Source: Janthinobacterium sp. 17J80-10
Lineage (GTDB): Bacteria; Pseudomonadota; Gammaproteobacteria; Burkholderiales; Burkholderiaceae_D
Direction of reading: 5' to 3'
Assembly (NCBI RefSeq): GCF_004114795.1
Contig: NZ_CP035311.1
Span: 682,001 to 746,000, forward strand
DNA: 64,000 bases
This document shows, one piece after another, positions 8,792 to 17,946 of the stretch (positions are counted from its first letter, which is position 1; each line of letters starts with the position of its first letter). Both the position numbers and the translations under genes were made by a program. Under the pieces are notes generated by a model. It did no database searches. It was not told where the DNA came from and saw only the letters and a program-made list of their open reading frames with translations.

Positions 8792-9775
8792 GGCGCCATG
8801 CGCCTGCTGGTCTGCGTGGTAGCTCGAACGCACCATCGCGCCTACAGCCGCATGCACGAAGCCCATCTTGTAGGCTTCATCTTCGAACATCTTGAAGGTA
8901 TCCGGATGCACATAGCGGCGCACCGGCAAATGGTCTCCTGACGGCATCAGGTACTGGCCGATGGTCAGCATGTCGACGCCGTGCGTGCGCAGGTCGCGCA
9001 TGACTTGCAGGATTTCGTCGTCGGTCTCGCCGAGACCCACCATGATGCCCGACTTTGTCGGGATTTCCGGATGCAGTTCCTTGAAACGCTTGAGCAGGTT
9101 CAGCGAGTATTCGTAATCCGAACCGGGGCGCGCTTCCTTGTACAGGCGCGGCACGGTTTCCAGGTTATGGTTCATCACATCCGGCGGTGCTGCCTTGAGG
9201 ATTTCCAGGGCGCGGTCCATGCGGCCGCGAAAATCCGGCGTCAGGATCTCGATGCGAGTGTTCGGCGACAGTTCGCGCACGCGGCGGATGCATTCGGCGA
9301 AGTGGCCGGCGCCGCCATCGCGCAAGTCGTCCCGATCCACCGACGTGATGACGACGTAATTGAGCTTCAGGGCCGCAATCGTCTTGGCCAGGTTTTCCGG
9401 CTCGTTGACGTCGAGCGGATCCGGGCGGCCATGGCCGACGTCGCAGAAAGGGCAGCGCCGGGTACACTTGTCTCCCATGATCATGAAGGTCGCCGTGCCC
9501 TTGCCGAAGCATTCGCCGATGTTGGGGCAGGAGGCTTCCTCGCACACTGTCACCAGCTTGTTGGCGCGCAGGATATCCTTGATTTCATAGAAGCGCGTGG
9601 TCGGCGACCCTGCCTTGACGCGGATCCAGTCGGGTTTCGGCAGGCGTTCTGCCGGCACGATCTTGATCGGGATGCGCGCGGTCTTGCCGGCGCCTTTTTG
9701 CTTCTCGTTCGGGTTGTAGGCGGGCGCGGCTTGCGCGTCGTTCTTGTCGTTTGCGTTGCTCGGATTGCTGTCCAT
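8771..9775 (-). CDS. lipA: lipoyl synthase
   Basis: A radical SAM enzyme that inserts two sulphur atoms into octanoyl groups on lipoyl domains of 2-oxoacid dehydrogenases and the glycine cleavage H protein. The auxiliary-cluster motif [12 protein letters not shown] and the radical SAM motif C-T-R-R-C-P-F-C are both present. The ATG at 9775 gives 334 residues; a GTG four codons upstream is possible, and neither has a strong ribosome site. The N-terminus is longer and more polar than in E. coli, as is common in this group. It lies 67 bases after lipB and is the last gene of the unit. Confidence 0.97.
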   Translation of the reverse strand: MDSNPSNANDKNDAQAAPAYNPNEKQKGAGKTARIPIKIVPAERLPKPDWIRVKAGSPTTRFYEIKDILRANKLVTVCEEASCPNIGECFGKGTATFMIMGDKCTRRCPFCDVGHGRPDPLDVNEPENLAKTIAALKLNYVVITSVDRDDLRDGGAGHFAECIRRVRELSPNTRIEILTPDFRGRMDRALEILKAAPPDVMNHNLETVPRLYKEARPGSDYEYSLNLLKRFKELHPEIPTKSGIMVGLGETDDEILQVMRDLRTHGVDMLTIGQYLMPSGDHLPVRRYVHPDTFKMFEDEAYKMGFVHAAVGAMVRSSYHADQQAHGAGVTMEK

Positions 9776-9842
9776 GATGTGAACCACGCTGCAGATGGTG
9801 ATTCCGGCAGGGTTGTTGCCGGAGGCGCCATCGCGGGCGTGC

Positions 9843-10472
9843 CTATCCTTTCAATCGTTCCAGTAGGTTGTGAGTGAGTGCTGACTGTACTTCGGCCAGG
9901 GGCGCGGCAACACCCAGGGTTTTCATGTCCACGGTTTTCAATCCCGCATAGCCGCAGGGATTAATCCAGGAAAAAGGCGCCAGGTCCATGTCGACGTTCA
10001 GCGCCAGTCCATGGTAAGTGCAGCCGCTGGCGCGTACCTTCAAGCCCAGCGCGGCAATCTTGGCGCCTTGCCAGGGGCCTTGGGCGACATAGATGCCGGG
10101 CGCGCCCGCCTTGCGTTCGCCATCGAGATTATACGCCGCCAGGGTATCGATGACGGCTTGTTCGATGGCGTGCACCAGTTCGCGCGCATACAGGCGGCCA
10201 CCGCGGCCGCGCTTCAGATCCAGCAGGAGGTAGGCAATCGCCTGGCCGGGGCCGTGATACGTCACCTCGCCGCCGCGGTCGGTCTGTACCAGTGCAATGC
10301 CGTGGGCATTCAGGACATGCGCCGGATCGGCACCCAGGCCCAGCGTATATACCGGCGGATGTTCGACAATCCATAATTCGTCGGGCGTTTCGGCATCGCG
10401 CCCATCGGTGAAGGCGCGCATGGCGGCAAAGCTTGGCGCATAGTCAACCAGGCCGAGATGGCGCACCAGCAC
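9843..10472 (-). CDS. lipB: octanoyl-ACP:protein N-octanoyltransferase
   Basis: A 209-residue enzyme that moves the octanoyl group from acyl carrier protein to lipoyl domains, the step before LipA. Visible signatures are R-G-G-x-V-T-Y-H-G-P-G-Q, the catalytic lysine in A-K-I-A-A-L-G and the catalytic cysteine in N-P-C-G-Y. The start is a GTG at 10472 that overlaps the last base of the ybeD-like stop, so the two are translationally coupled. Length and motifs are normal for the family. Confidence 0.96.
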   Translation of the reverse strand: MLVRHLGLVDYAPSFAAMRAFTDGRDAETPDELWIVEHPPVYTLGLGADPAHVLNAHGIALVQTDRGGEVTYHGPGQAIAYLLLDLKRGRGGRLYARELVHAIEQAVIDTLAAYNLDGERKAGAPGIYVAQGPWQGAKIAALGLKVRASGCTYHGLALNVDMDLAPFSWINPCGYAGLKTVDMKTLGVAAPLAEVQSALTHNLLERLKG

Positions 10473-10741
10473 TACAGCACCACCTTGACCATCGGGTGCG
10501 AGGACAGTGCGCGGTAGAGGTTGTCGAGCTGTTCACGGCTGGTGGCGCGCACGGTCACAGTCAGCGCAAGGTAATTGCCCTTCGAGGAAGGGCGCATTTC
10601 CATTTTGCCGGCGTGGAAACTCGGGTCGTGCAGGGTGACGACTTCCACCATGGTCTGGGCAAAGGCATCTTGCATTGCGCCCATGATCTTGATGGGGAAG
10701 TCGCTCGGGTACTCGATCAGGCTGTCGGTTGGCTGCGGCAT
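10472..10741 (-). CDS. ybeD: YbeD/DUF493-family protein
   Basis: An 89-residue protein of the YbeD (DUF493) family, with the typical [11 protein letters not shown] start and the F-H-A-G-K-M-E-x-R-P-S-S-K-G-N-Y core. The fold is ACT-like and a regulatory role in lipoate supply has been suggested for the family, though function is not settled. It sits between dacC and lipB, as in E. coli and most Burkholderiales. Its stop overlaps the lipB start by one base. Confidence 0.93.
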   Translation of the reverse strand: MPQPTDSLIEYPSDFPIKIMGAMQDAFAQTMVEVVTLHDPSFHAGKMEMRPSSKGNYLALTVTVRATSREQLDNLYRALSSHPMVKVVL

Positions 10742-10788
10742 GGCATTTCTACAATCTATGGTCGTTCCGCAGCTATTTTACGCCGTTC

Positions 10789-11934
10789 TTACTGCAGCCA
10801 CAGGCGCATGGCATCCCATGCACGGCCGAATATGCCGGCCTGGCTGATTTGTTCCAGCGCGAGCACCGGCAACTCGGCGACCGGCTTGCCATCGACCACC
10901 ATTTTCAGGGTCGCGACCTGGGCATTCAGGTCGATTGGTGCCACCAGCGGGTCCTTGCGTTCCAGTACCGGCTTCATCTTGGCGGCGGCGCCCTTGGGTA
11001 CCGTCACATAGACGTCGTGGTTAAAGCCGATTTTCAGCTGGTTTTTCGACCCTTTCCAGACTTGCGGCGTATCCACCGCCTGGCCCTTGGCGTACAGCTT
11101 GACGGTGTCGAAGTTCTGGAAACCCCAGTTGAGGATCTTCTGGCTTTCCTGCGCGCGCATCTGGTCGGAAGTGGTGCCGATCATGATCGAGACCAGGCGG
11201 CGGTCGCCGCCCACGCCCGGGCGCTTGGCCGTGGAAATCAGGCTGTAGCCGGCGGCTTCGGTATGGCCGGTCTTCATGCCGTCGACGGACGGGTCGAGCC
11301 ACAGCAGGCGGTTGCGGTTGGGTTGGGTAATCTTGTTATAGGTATAACTCTTGGTCGAGTAAATCTTGTAGAGCTCGGGGAAGTCATTGATCAGGCGCGT
11401 GGCCAGGATCGACAGGTCGCGCGCGGTCGAATAATTGTCGGGGCTCGGCAGGCCGTGCGCGTTGGCAAAGCGAGTCGATTTCATGCCCATCTTCTGCGCT
11501 TCCTGGTTCATCAGGGCAACGAAGGTTTCTTCGGTTCCGGAGACTGCCTCCGCCAGGGCGACGGCGGCGTCGTTGCCGGACTGGACGATCAAGCCATACA
11601 GCAGGTCGTTGATCTTCACGGGCGTGGCCGGGTCGATGAACATTTTCGAGCTGCTCGGATCGACTTTCCAGGCGCGCACCGACACGTTTATGCTCTGGTT
11701 CAGGTCGAGCCGCTTGTCGCGGATCGCGGCGAATGCCAGGTAGGCCGTCATGATCTTGGTCAGCGATGCGGGCTCGATGCGCAAATCCGGTTCATGGGTG
11801 GCGACGACCTGGTTGCTGGTGGCGTCGAGCAGCAGCCAGGACTTGGCGGCCAGGGTCGGTGCCGGCAGGCTTTGGGCGAAGGAGGGGGCAGCAAATAGCA
11901 GGCTGGCGGCGCAGGCCGCAAATAGTTTTTTCAT
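10789..11934 (-). CDS. dacC: D-alanyl-D-alanine carboxypeptidase (PBP5/6 type)
   Basis: A periplasmic low-molecular-weight penicillin-binding protein that trims the terminal D-Ala from peptidoglycan pentapeptides. The three serine-peptidase motifs are intact: S57-L-T-K60, S119-G-N and K221-T-G. A typical signal peptide (M-K-K-L-F-A-A-C-A-A-S-L-L-F-A-A-P-S-F-A) fixes the start at 11934 rather than at an upstream ATG at 11982. The C-terminal PBP5 beta domain ends in an amphipathic helix (about the last 18 residues) that would anchor it to the inner membrane. It is first in the dacC-ybeD-lipB-lipA set. Confidence 0.95.
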   Translation of the reverse strand: MKKLFAACAASLLFAAPSFAQSLPAPTLAAKSWLLLDATSNQVVATHEPDLRIEPASLTKIMTAYLAFAAIRDKRLDLNQSINVSVRAWKVDPSSSKMFIDPATPVKINDLLYGLIVQSGNDAAVALAEAVSGTEETFVALMNQEAQKMGMKSTRFANAHGLPSPDNYSTARDLSILATRLINDFPELYKIYSTKSYTYNKITQPNRNRLLWLDPSVDGMKTGHTEAAGYSLISTAKRPGVGGDRRLVSIMIGTTSDQMRAQESQKILNWGFQNFDTVKLYAKGQAVDTPQVWKGSKNQLKIGFNHDVYVTVPKGAAAKMKPVLERKDPLVAPIDLNAQVATLKMVVDGKPVAELPVLALEQISQAGIFGRAWDAMRLWLQ

Positions 11935-12029
11935 GGGTAGGGCGTTCAAACGAAAGGGAAGTAACAGCGGGGAATGCTGCATTATAGCCCCCCGCGCTTA
12001 GGTGAAAATGAAGCCGGACGCGGTTTGGT

Positions 12030-12665
12030 CTAGCGGTGCCACATTTCGACCACGAAATTCTTGATATGTTGCAATTTTCTGTGGAAAAAATGGTCGCAGC
12101 CGGGAATCACGATCACCGGCAAGTCTTGCGGGCGGGCCCAGTCGAGGACGTCACTTAACGGAATGGTATCGTCCTGTTCGCCATGGATGACAATGGTATT
12201 GGCCGGGACTTCGGGCACTGGCCACTTGCCGGCGGCAGTGCCGGTCAGGACCAGCCGTTCGGCCGGGCGGCCCTGGGCGGCGAGGCGCTGCTGCAATTGC
12301 GCCTGCACCAGTGTGCCAAAGGAAAAACCTGCCAGCGCCACCGGCAAGCCCGGGTACTGCGCCAGCACATGATTCAATAACAATTCCATGTCGTCGGTTT
12401 CGCCGCGGCCTTCGTCATGCACGCCGGCGGAGGCGCCGACGCCACGGAAGTTCATGCGCACGGCGACATAGCCGATGCCGGTGAAGGTGCGCGCCAGCGT
12501 GGTGGTCACCTTGTTATCCATGGCGCCGCCGAACAGCGGATGCGGATGCGCGACCAGCGCGATGCCGCGCGGGGCAGGATAATGATCTGCATCTGGCAGC
12601 TCCAGCACGCATTGCAGCGGGCCGGCGCCACCGGCCAGGGTAAACGGCTGATGGCGCGCGCTCAT
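12030..12665 (-). CDS. small alpha/beta hydrolase
   Basis: A 211-residue cytoplasmic alpha/beta hydrolase. The H-P-H-P oxyanion-side motif, the nucleophile elbow G-F-S-F-G, the acid in H-G-E-Q-D-D and the histidine in G-C-D-H-F-F-H are all visible. This is the pattern of the short serine aminopeptidase S33/dienelactone-like group often annotated simply as alpha/beta hydrolase. Its ATG overlaps the ferredoxin stop by four bases (ATGA), so both are made from one message. The substrate is unknown. Confidence 0.88.
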   Translation of the reverse strand: MSARHQPFTLAGGAGPLQCVLELPDADHYPAPRGIALVAHPHPLFGGAMDNKVTTTLARTFTGIGYVAVRMNFRGVGASAGVHDEGRGETDDMELLLNHVLAQYPGLPVALAGFSFGTLVQAQLQQRLAAQGRPAERLVLTGTAAGKWPVPEVPANTIVIHGEQDDTIPLSDVLDWARPQDLPVIVIPGCDHFFHRKLQHIKNFVVEMWHR

Positions 12666-12979
12666 ATCTTCAGGCGCTCGACGACCTTGCCGCCGACGAG
12701 GTGTTCGTCAATGATTTCATCGATGTCGTGGGTGTCGACATAGGTGTACCAGGTGCCTTCCGGGTAGACCACTAGGACCGGACCTTCCTCGCAGCGGTCG
12801 AGGCACCCTGCCTTGTTGATGCGCACCTGCCCCTCGCCTGACAGGCCCAAGTCCTTGATGCGGCGCTTGGCATGCTCCTGCGCCTGCTGGGCGCCCTTGT
12901 CAAAGCAGCATGGACGGCCTTCCTCGCGATGGTTCAGGCAAAAGAATACGTGGTGCTGATAATACGGTTTGTCGCTCAT
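12662..12979 (-). CDS. (2Fe-2S) thioredoxin-like ferredoxin
   Basis: A 105-residue protein of the thioredoxin-like 2Fe-2S ferredoxin family. Cysteines fall in an F-F-C-L-N-H-R-E-E-G-R-P-C-C stretch and in G-C-L-D-R-C-E-E-G-P, the usual spacing for cluster ligands. The ATG at 12979 gives the standard N-terminus (M-S-D-K-P-Y-Y-Q-H-H-V-F-F-C); the open frame runs further upstream but adds only low-complexity sequence. It is coupled to the hydrolase gene through an ATGA overlap. The electron partner is not evident here. Confidence 0.9.
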   Translation of the reverse strand: MSDKPYYQHHVFFCLNHREEGRPCCFDKGAQQAQEHAKRRIKDLGLSGEGQVRINKAGCLDRCEEGPVLVVYPEGTWYTYVDTHDIDEIIDEHLVGGKVVERLKI

Positions 12980-13026
12980 GGCGCGAAAGCTCCTGGCTGG
13001 CGTGAGCCGTACATGATACACCGCCC

Positions 13027-14151
13027 TCACTTGCGTTTCATGCGGTGCGTGGGATGCAGCAGGAACCAGAGCGCAAAGGCTGGCCACATCAGGGAGAGGA
13101 ATTGTGCGGCGCCGTTAAAATTGAGGAATTTCCCCTGTACCCAGCTTTGCAGGGTGGCGGCGAAATACGGATTGCCCGGCAAGAGATTGACGAACAACAG
13201 GCTCACCGCCAGCATCAGCACGGCAATGCGCCGTTGCGCCACCGCCGGCGCAAAGGACAAGCCGAACAGCATGACGCCGCCGAACATCAGGCCGCCCAGT
13301 GCGCCCGGCGTCAGCCAGCTGAAAGCGTTGGCCGGGTTGAACAGCAGGGCATTGGCGAGTGTCTTGAAAGCCAGCGTCGCCGCCACCAGCAGCAGCGCCA
13401 GCGGCGCGCGCGGCGCCGCTGGCTTGAGCATCACCAGCAGCAGCAGCACTGCGCCAGTCATGCCGCAAGCCGTAATCGCCGTCTCTGCCAGCCAGTATTG
13501 CTCGACCGTGAGCTCGATGCCGGCGCGCAGCACGGCGGCCAGGTCGAAGGATTCGTCCAGCCATGCGCTGATCCATTCCGACAGGATGGGCGAGAGCTGG
13601 CCGTGGCCAAACAGGTAGGCCTGCGGATAGATTTGCGCCAGCGGCCAGAGCCCGGCAACGATCAGGCCCCGACCGGCGTCATCAAAGAACCAGTGCCGGC
13701 GCAGGCTTAAAAACCGGCTTTGCTCGAGAAAGGTCGGGGTCAGGAATACACCGGCGATGCCGCCGGCCAGACTCCCGGCAACGTTGGTATAGAGGTCGAG
13801 GTTGGACGACACCCGCGAGGGCAGGAAGGTCTGCGCCGCTTCCATCGAGCCCGACAGCAGCACGCCGGCGGTCAGCGCCAGCAAGATGGCCCAGGTGCTG
13901 CGTACATGCGGATAGGCGGCAAAGGCAACCAGGATGCCGAAGGGAATGTAGCCGACGACATTGGTCAGGGCATCGAACACTGTCCAGTAATGCGGCAGCG
14001 GGCCAAATAGAAATGCGTAGGGCAGGATGCCGTTGTCGCGCCAGCCGGCAAACGGAAACAGGCTGGCATAGACGATCAAGAGGAGATACATCAGCAGGCC
14101 GACCCGGGCGAAGGTCGAGGCTGCTGGCGGATGCTCCCGGGTGACAGACAT
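13027..14151 (-). CDS. VanZ-family membrane protein (374 aa)
   Basis: A polytopic membrane protein whose first 150 residues carry the VanZ pattern: Y-A-S-L-F-P-F-A-G-W near the N-terminus, then E-A-A-Q-T-F-L-P-S-R-V-S-S-N-L-D followed by an N-x-x-G segment. The second half holds about six further hydrophobic helices, so the protein is about twice the length of simple VanZ proteins. VanZ relatives affect glycopeptide or envelope-stress tolerance by unknown means. The ATG at 14151 is the first plausible start in a frame that extends far upstream through neighbouring genes. It lies 8 bases after the Mla-like lipoprotein gene, suggesting cotranscription. Confidence 0.82.
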   Translation of the reverse strand: MSVTREHPPAASTFARVGLLMYLLLIVYASLFPFAGWRDNGILPYAFLFGPLPHYWTVFDALTNVVGYIPFGILVAFAAYPHVRSTWAILLALTAGVLLSGSMEAAQTFLPSRVSSNLDLYTNVAGSLAGGIAGVFLTPTFLEQSRFLSLRRHWFFDDAGRGLIVAGLWPLAQIYPQAYLFGHGQLSPILSEWISAWLDESFDLAAVLRAGIELTVEQYWLAETAITACGMTGAVLLLLVMLKPAAPRAPLALLLVAATLAFKTLANALLFNPANAFSWLTPGALGGLMFGGVMLFGLSFAPAVAQRRIAVLMLAVSLLFVNLLPGNPYFAATLQSWVQGKFLNFNGAAQFLSLMWPAFALWFLLHPTHRMKRK

Positions 14152-14159
14152 GCCCGGCC

Positions 14160-14795
14160 TCAGCGCTTCAGGGGCTGGGTAGCCAGCCATGCCAGCATGT
14201 CGGCGATTGCGGCATCGCTGGCGCCGGCCAGCGCACGGGCGGCGCCGGCAGCGTCGTTGCTCGCCGCCGGCTGGCGCACGGCAAAATTCTTTTGCGCCAC
14301 CAGCGTGCGGCCGTGATAGAGCGTGGCGCGCAGCGCGATGCTGCCGTAACTCTTCTCTGGCGACTCGAACACGTGGGTAAAATCGTCCGCCTCGATTTTC
14401 AGTAGCGCGAGGTTGCTGGCGCCATCGACAGCGGACACTGCCACGCCACCCGCCTGGACGATGCGTGCCTTCAGGCGCTGGCCAAACAGGTCGGCCGGCT
14501 GCATGATCCAGCGCTGCTGCGCATAGGCGCGCGGTTGCTGGGCATCTGCATACAGCAGACGGTAAAACATCAGCGGGCTGTCGAGCCAGGCCGCAGGCGT
14601 GATTTCGGCCACGCTGACGGCAATCGGCCGCTGCGCCGCCGGTGCCGTGGCGGCGGCAGGGCCAAGGGTGGGCAGGGGGCCAAGGTCGTACAGGTTGGCC
14701 GGCGACTGGCGGCCGCTTTGCACGGTGCAGCCGGCAAGCAGCAAAGCGCCGCACAGGAATGGCAAAAAGAGGTGGCGTACGAAGGTTTTTTTCAT
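14160..14795 (-). CDS. ABC-type transport auxiliary lipoprotein (PqiC/YmbA-like)
   Basis: A 211-residue lipoprotein with a clear lipobox (L-L-L-A-G-C23). The mature part follows the ABC transport auxiliary component family, with Y-D-L-G-P near the N-terminus and Q-R-W-I-M-Q-P-A-D-L-F further on. PqiC-like lipoproteins sit at the outer membrane and work with MCE proteins in lipid traffic. The ATG at 14795 is preferred because it gives a compact lipoprotein signal; an ATG at 14813 would add six residues. The open frame overlaps the MlaD-like stop upstream. Confidence 0.85.
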   Translation of the reverse strand: MKKTFVRHLFLPFLCGALLLAGCTVQSGRQSPANLYDLGPLPTLGPAAATAPAAQRPIAVSVAEITPAAWLDSPLMFYRLLYADAQQPRAYAQQRWIMQPADLFGQRLKARIVQAGGVAVSAVDGASNLALLKIEADDFTHVFESPEKSYGSIALRATLYHGRTLVAQKNFAVRQPAASNDAAGAARALAGASDAAIADMLAWLATQPLKR

Positions 14796-14818
14796 GGCGG
14801 GCGCAATGGGCATGGTCT

Positions 14819-15757
14819 TCAATTGTTTTCCGGCGCGACAAAACCGGATTCGCCCGGTCCGGGCGCGCGGCCGCTGACGCCGAACAGAATGCTTTGGGGC
14901 TGTTCGCGGAAAGTATCGATGGTGCGATTGAGTGCGCGCAGGGTCGAGCGGGCATCGTGTGCCAGCGGCAACGCTTCGGTTTCGATCCGGTTGGCGACAG
15001 CGCCGACCTGGTCGATGGTCGTGGCCAGTCGGGTGACCGTGCCATCCGGCCCCTGCAGGCTCGTCGTCAGGGTATTCAGGTTATTGCTCAAGGCGCTGAC
15101 GTCGCGCGACAAGGCATTGATCGAGGCCAGCGTCTGGCTGGTCTGGTCAGCCAGCGCCGGCATTTTGGCCAGCGTCGGTTGCAGCTGGCGCGGGATGGTC
15201 TCAATCTGCTTTGCTGCCTCGCCGACGGACTGGAAAGCCGACAGGATCATTTTTTCGTTTTCCGGCGTCAGCATGCCATTGATGCGGCGGGTCAGCTCTT
15301 CGGCATGCGTGAGGATTTCCATGCCCTTGCTTTGCAGGGTGTCGAACAGGCTGGGGCGCATTTCGATGCGCGCCACCTGCTTGTCCGAACTGTGCAGACG
15401 CACGGGCTTGCTGCCGTCGTCATCGAGTTGCACATAGGCGATGCCGGTCACGCCCTGGTAGCCCAGCGTGCCGTAGGTCGATTGCGTCACAGGCGTGTCG
15501 GCCTGCACCCGCATGCGCACCAGGATCTGGCCGGGCACGTTGGGGTCGAAGTCGATGCTCTCGACCTTGCCCACATCCAGGCCGCGGTAGCGCACGGCAG
15601 CCTGCGGATTGAGTCCGGGAACCGACAGCTTGGTGGCGATCTCGTAGGGGATCGTTTCGGTTTCGTCGCGCCCCAGCCACATGGCGATTGCCACAGCGGC
15701 CGCCAGCAGCGCAAGCGTGAACAATCCAGCCAGTAAGGCATGTGCCTTGTTTTCCAT
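14819..15757 (-). CDS. MlaD/MCE-domain lipid transport protein
   Basis: A 312-residue inner-membrane-anchored protein with one N-terminal helix (about 8-27) and an MCE domain (about 38-120: V-P-G-L-N-P-Q-A-A-V-R-Y-R-G-L-D-V-G-K-V). A long helical region follows (about 150-285). MCE proteins form hexameric rings or tubes that carry phospholipids between membranes. The long helical tail is more like PqiB/LetB or Mce proteins than the short E. coli MlaD. The gene lies between the ATPase and the lipoprotein in a five-gene unit, the usual order for such systems. Confidence 0.9.
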   Translation of the reverse strand: MENKAHALLAGLFTLALLAAAVAIAMWLGRDETETIPYEIATKLSVPGLNPQAAVRYRGLDVGKVESIDFDPNVPGQILVRMRVQADTPVTQSTYGTLGYQGVTGIAYVQLDDDGSKPVRLHSSDKQVARIEMRPSLFDTLQSKGMEILTHAEELTRRINGMLTPENEKMILSAFQSVGEAAKQIETIPRQLQPTLAKMPALADQTSQTLASINALSRDVSALSNNLNTLTTSLQGPDGTVTRLATTIDQVGAVANRIETEALPLAHDARSTLRALNRTIDTFREQPQSILFGVSGRAPGPGESGFVAPENN

Positions 15758-15778
15758 AATCTCGCCTCGCTCTAACCG

Positions 15779-16597
15779 TTATGGGCGCGCTGTTTTGCCG
15801 CGCACCTGTTCGAGTGCACGCAGGCTGCGCTCACCCCAGAAATAATCCTCGATGAAGGGATGCTTTACTGCCATCACTTCCTCGCGCGTGCCGTCGGCAA
15901 TCACGTGCTTGTCTGCCAGCACCGCGATGCGCGTCGATAGCGCATACAGCGTATCGAGGTCGTGCGTGATCATCACCACCGTCAGCGGCATCGACTTGTG
16001 CAGCGCGCGGATCAGTTCGACGAAGCTGTCCGACATGGCAGGGTCGAGGCCGGCGGTCGGTTCGTCAAGAAAGAGCAATTCAGGCTCCAGCGCCAGTGCG
16101 CGCGCCAGCGATACCCGCTTGACCATGCCGCCGGACAGGTCGGCCGGCATCTTGGTTGCTTCCGCTGGCGTGATGCCGACCTGGTGCAGCTTGAACAGGG
16201 CAGCGTCGCGGATCAGCGATTCCGGCAGCGTGCGCAATTCGCGCATCGGCAGCGCCACGTTGTCGAAGGCCGACAGCGCCGAAAACAGCGCGCCGTGCTG
16301 GAACAGCATGCCCCAGCGCTGGCGCAACTGTTCCAGGCGCGCGGCGTCGCCGTTTTGCATATTCTCGCCAAAGACTTCGACCGTGCCGCGCGCAGGCCGG
16401 TTCAGGCCGATGATCTGCCGCACCAGCGTGGTCTTGCCAGTGCCGGAGCCGCCTACCAGCGAAAGAATTTCACCGGCCTGCACCTCCAGGTTCAGGTCCT
16501 GATGCACGACATGGCTGCCAAAGCGGGTCCACAGGTTGCGCACCCGGATCACTGGTTCGGCGCCCGGCGGCGTTGCGGTAGGCGGATGCCCCTGCAT
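15779..16597 (-). CDS. MlaF-like ABC transporter ATPase
   Basis: A 272-residue ABC ATPase that would power the adjacent permease and MCE protein. The Walker A motif G-G-S-G-T-G-K-T is at 49-56, the signature L-S-G-G-M at 154-158 and Walker B L-L-F-L-D-E-P at 174-180. The L-S-G-G-M form of the signature is typical of MlaF/Mkl ATPases. The start ATG at 16597 overlaps the last base of the permease gene, showing tight coupling. Length is normal. Confidence 0.94.
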   Translation of the reverse strand: MQGHPPTATPPGAEPVIRVRNLWTRFGSHVVHQDLNLEVQAGEILSLVGGSGTGKTTLVRQIIGLNRPARGTVEVFGENMQNGDAARLEQLRQRWGMLFQHGALFSALSAFDNVALPMRELRTLPESLIRDAALFKLHQVGITPAEATKMPADLSGGMVKRVSLARALALEPELLFLDEPTAGLDPAMSDSFVELIRALHKSMPLTVVMITHDLDTLYALSTRIAVLADKHVIADGTREEVMAVKHPFIEDYFWGERSLRALEQVRGKTARP

Positions 16598-17727
16598 CAG
16601 ATCAGGCCCACGTCACTGAAGACGATGGCGAACACGGCATCGGCCACGATGACGATGGTAATTGCCGTGACCACCGAGATGGTGGTGCCCTGGCCCAGGC
16701 TTTCGGTATTGGGTTTGATGCGCAAGCCGAAATGGCAAGCCACCAGCGCAATCAGGATGCCGAATACCCAGCCCTTGCCCAGGCCAATCCAGTAATTCGC
16801 CAGCGGCACGGCGTCCGGCAGGCGCTGCACGAAATAGGCCGGCGACAGGTTCAGCTCCAGCTCTGCGGCGACCATGCCGCCGGTCAGGGCCATCGCATCG
16901 GTCCAGATCACCAGCAGCGGCATGGCCACAGACAGCGCCATGACTTTGGGCAGAATCAGGCGGAAACCGTGCGGCAGGCCCATGACCAGCATGGCATCGA
17001 GCTCTTCGGTAACGCGCATGACGCCCAGCTGGGCGGTAATCGCCGAGCCGGAGCGGCCAGCCACGAGGATCGCCGCCAGCAAGGGGCCGAGTTCGCGCAC
17101 CACGCTCATGCCGAGGATATTGACGAGGTAAATGTCGCCGCCGAAAGTGCGTAATTGCTGCGCCGACAGGTATGACAGCACCACACCGATCAGGAAGCCG
17201 ACCAGCGCCGTGATGCCCAGCGCCTGGTAGCCGGCGTGGTAAACGTTGGCCGAAATCTCCTTCCACGGTGCGCGACGCGGGCGCCGCAAAAGGGTGCCGA
17301 TGTCCAGCACAAGTTGCCCCAGCAGCGCCAGAAATCCGAGAACATGGTCGAACAGTCCGCGCCATGCCTTCAGCAGCTCTGCCAGCGGCAGCAGGGATTT
17401 GTTGGCAGGTACTGGCAAGGCCAGCGTACCAGCCTCCTGCAGGCGGTCGAAATAGGCCTGGTGTCGCGGCGAGATGGCCAGGCCTGGAGGCACCTTGTTT
17501 CCCCAGGCATTCCATAGCCATTGCGCGCCGATATGGTCGAGCGCAGTCAGCCCCGACAAATCCCAGGCGCAAGCCTGCGGGGCAGCGTGTGCCTTCGATA
17601 AAGATGTTTGCAGGGCAGGTAATACGCCGGCTTGCGCCAATGCATGGACTTGCCATGCGCCACGGGCGCAAAGGCGAGAGGCATCGCTGGGATCCGGGGT
17701 CAATACCGGGTTTTCGAACGGGGGCAT
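16597..17727 (-). CDS. MlaE-family ABC permease with N-terminal STAS domain
   Basis: A 376-residue protein. Residues 1-110 have the look of a STAS/MlaB-like domain (a C-A-W-D-L-S-G-L-T-A-L-D-H-I-G-A segment), and residues 125-376 are the MlaE permease with about five helices and the E-L-G-P-L-L-A-A-I-L-V-A-G-R-S-G-S-A core. In E. coli MlaB is a separate gene, so here the regulatory STAS part is fused to the permease. It is first in a unit with ATPase, MCE protein, lipoprotein and VanZ protein, probably for phospholipid or other lipid traffic across the envelope. Confidence 0.92.
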   Translation of the reverse strand: MPPFENPVLTPDPSDASRLCARGAWQVHALAQAGVLPALQTSLSKAHAAPQACAWDLSGLTALDHIGAQWLWNAWGNKVPPGLAISPRHQAYFDRLQEAGTLALPVPANKSLLPLAELLKAWRGLFDHVLGFLALLGQLVLDIGTLLRRPRRAPWKEISANVYHAGYQALGITALVGFLIGVVLSYLSAQQLRTFGGDIYLVNILGMSVVRELGPLLAAILVAGRSGSAITAQLGVMRVTEELDAMLVMGLPHGFRLILPKVMALSVAMPLLVIWTDAMALTGGMVAAELELNLSPAYFVQRLPDAVPLANYWIGLGKGWVFGILIALVACHFGLRIKPNTESLGQGTTISVVTAITIVIVADAVFAIVFSDVGLI

Positions 17728-17946
17728 GCCTTGAGTGTAAGGGAGAATGGCAAAAACGTCATCTTGGGCAATATTTGTTACTAAATTTCGTTAAGGCAAG
17801 ACTTTGCGCAGTGCTGTTTCGCCAATACCAATTTGTTGCATTAAAGTAAAGATTTTTTACCAAGCATTCAGGTAGTTGTGGTAACGTAATATGGCAAGTT
17901 GTATACAAGACAGATTATTTCCTGATTGCAAGGAAATGGCGGAGAC

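Noticed and set aside
8981-9877. 298-codon open frame opposite lipA
   Set aside because: lipA has complete catalytic motifs on the other strand, and this frame has no recognisable protein.
14152-15045. N-terminal extension of the VanZ protein to 672 residues
   Set aside because: The extra 298 codons overlap the lipoprotein and MlaD-like genes and translate to Arg/Pro-rich sequence without any domain.
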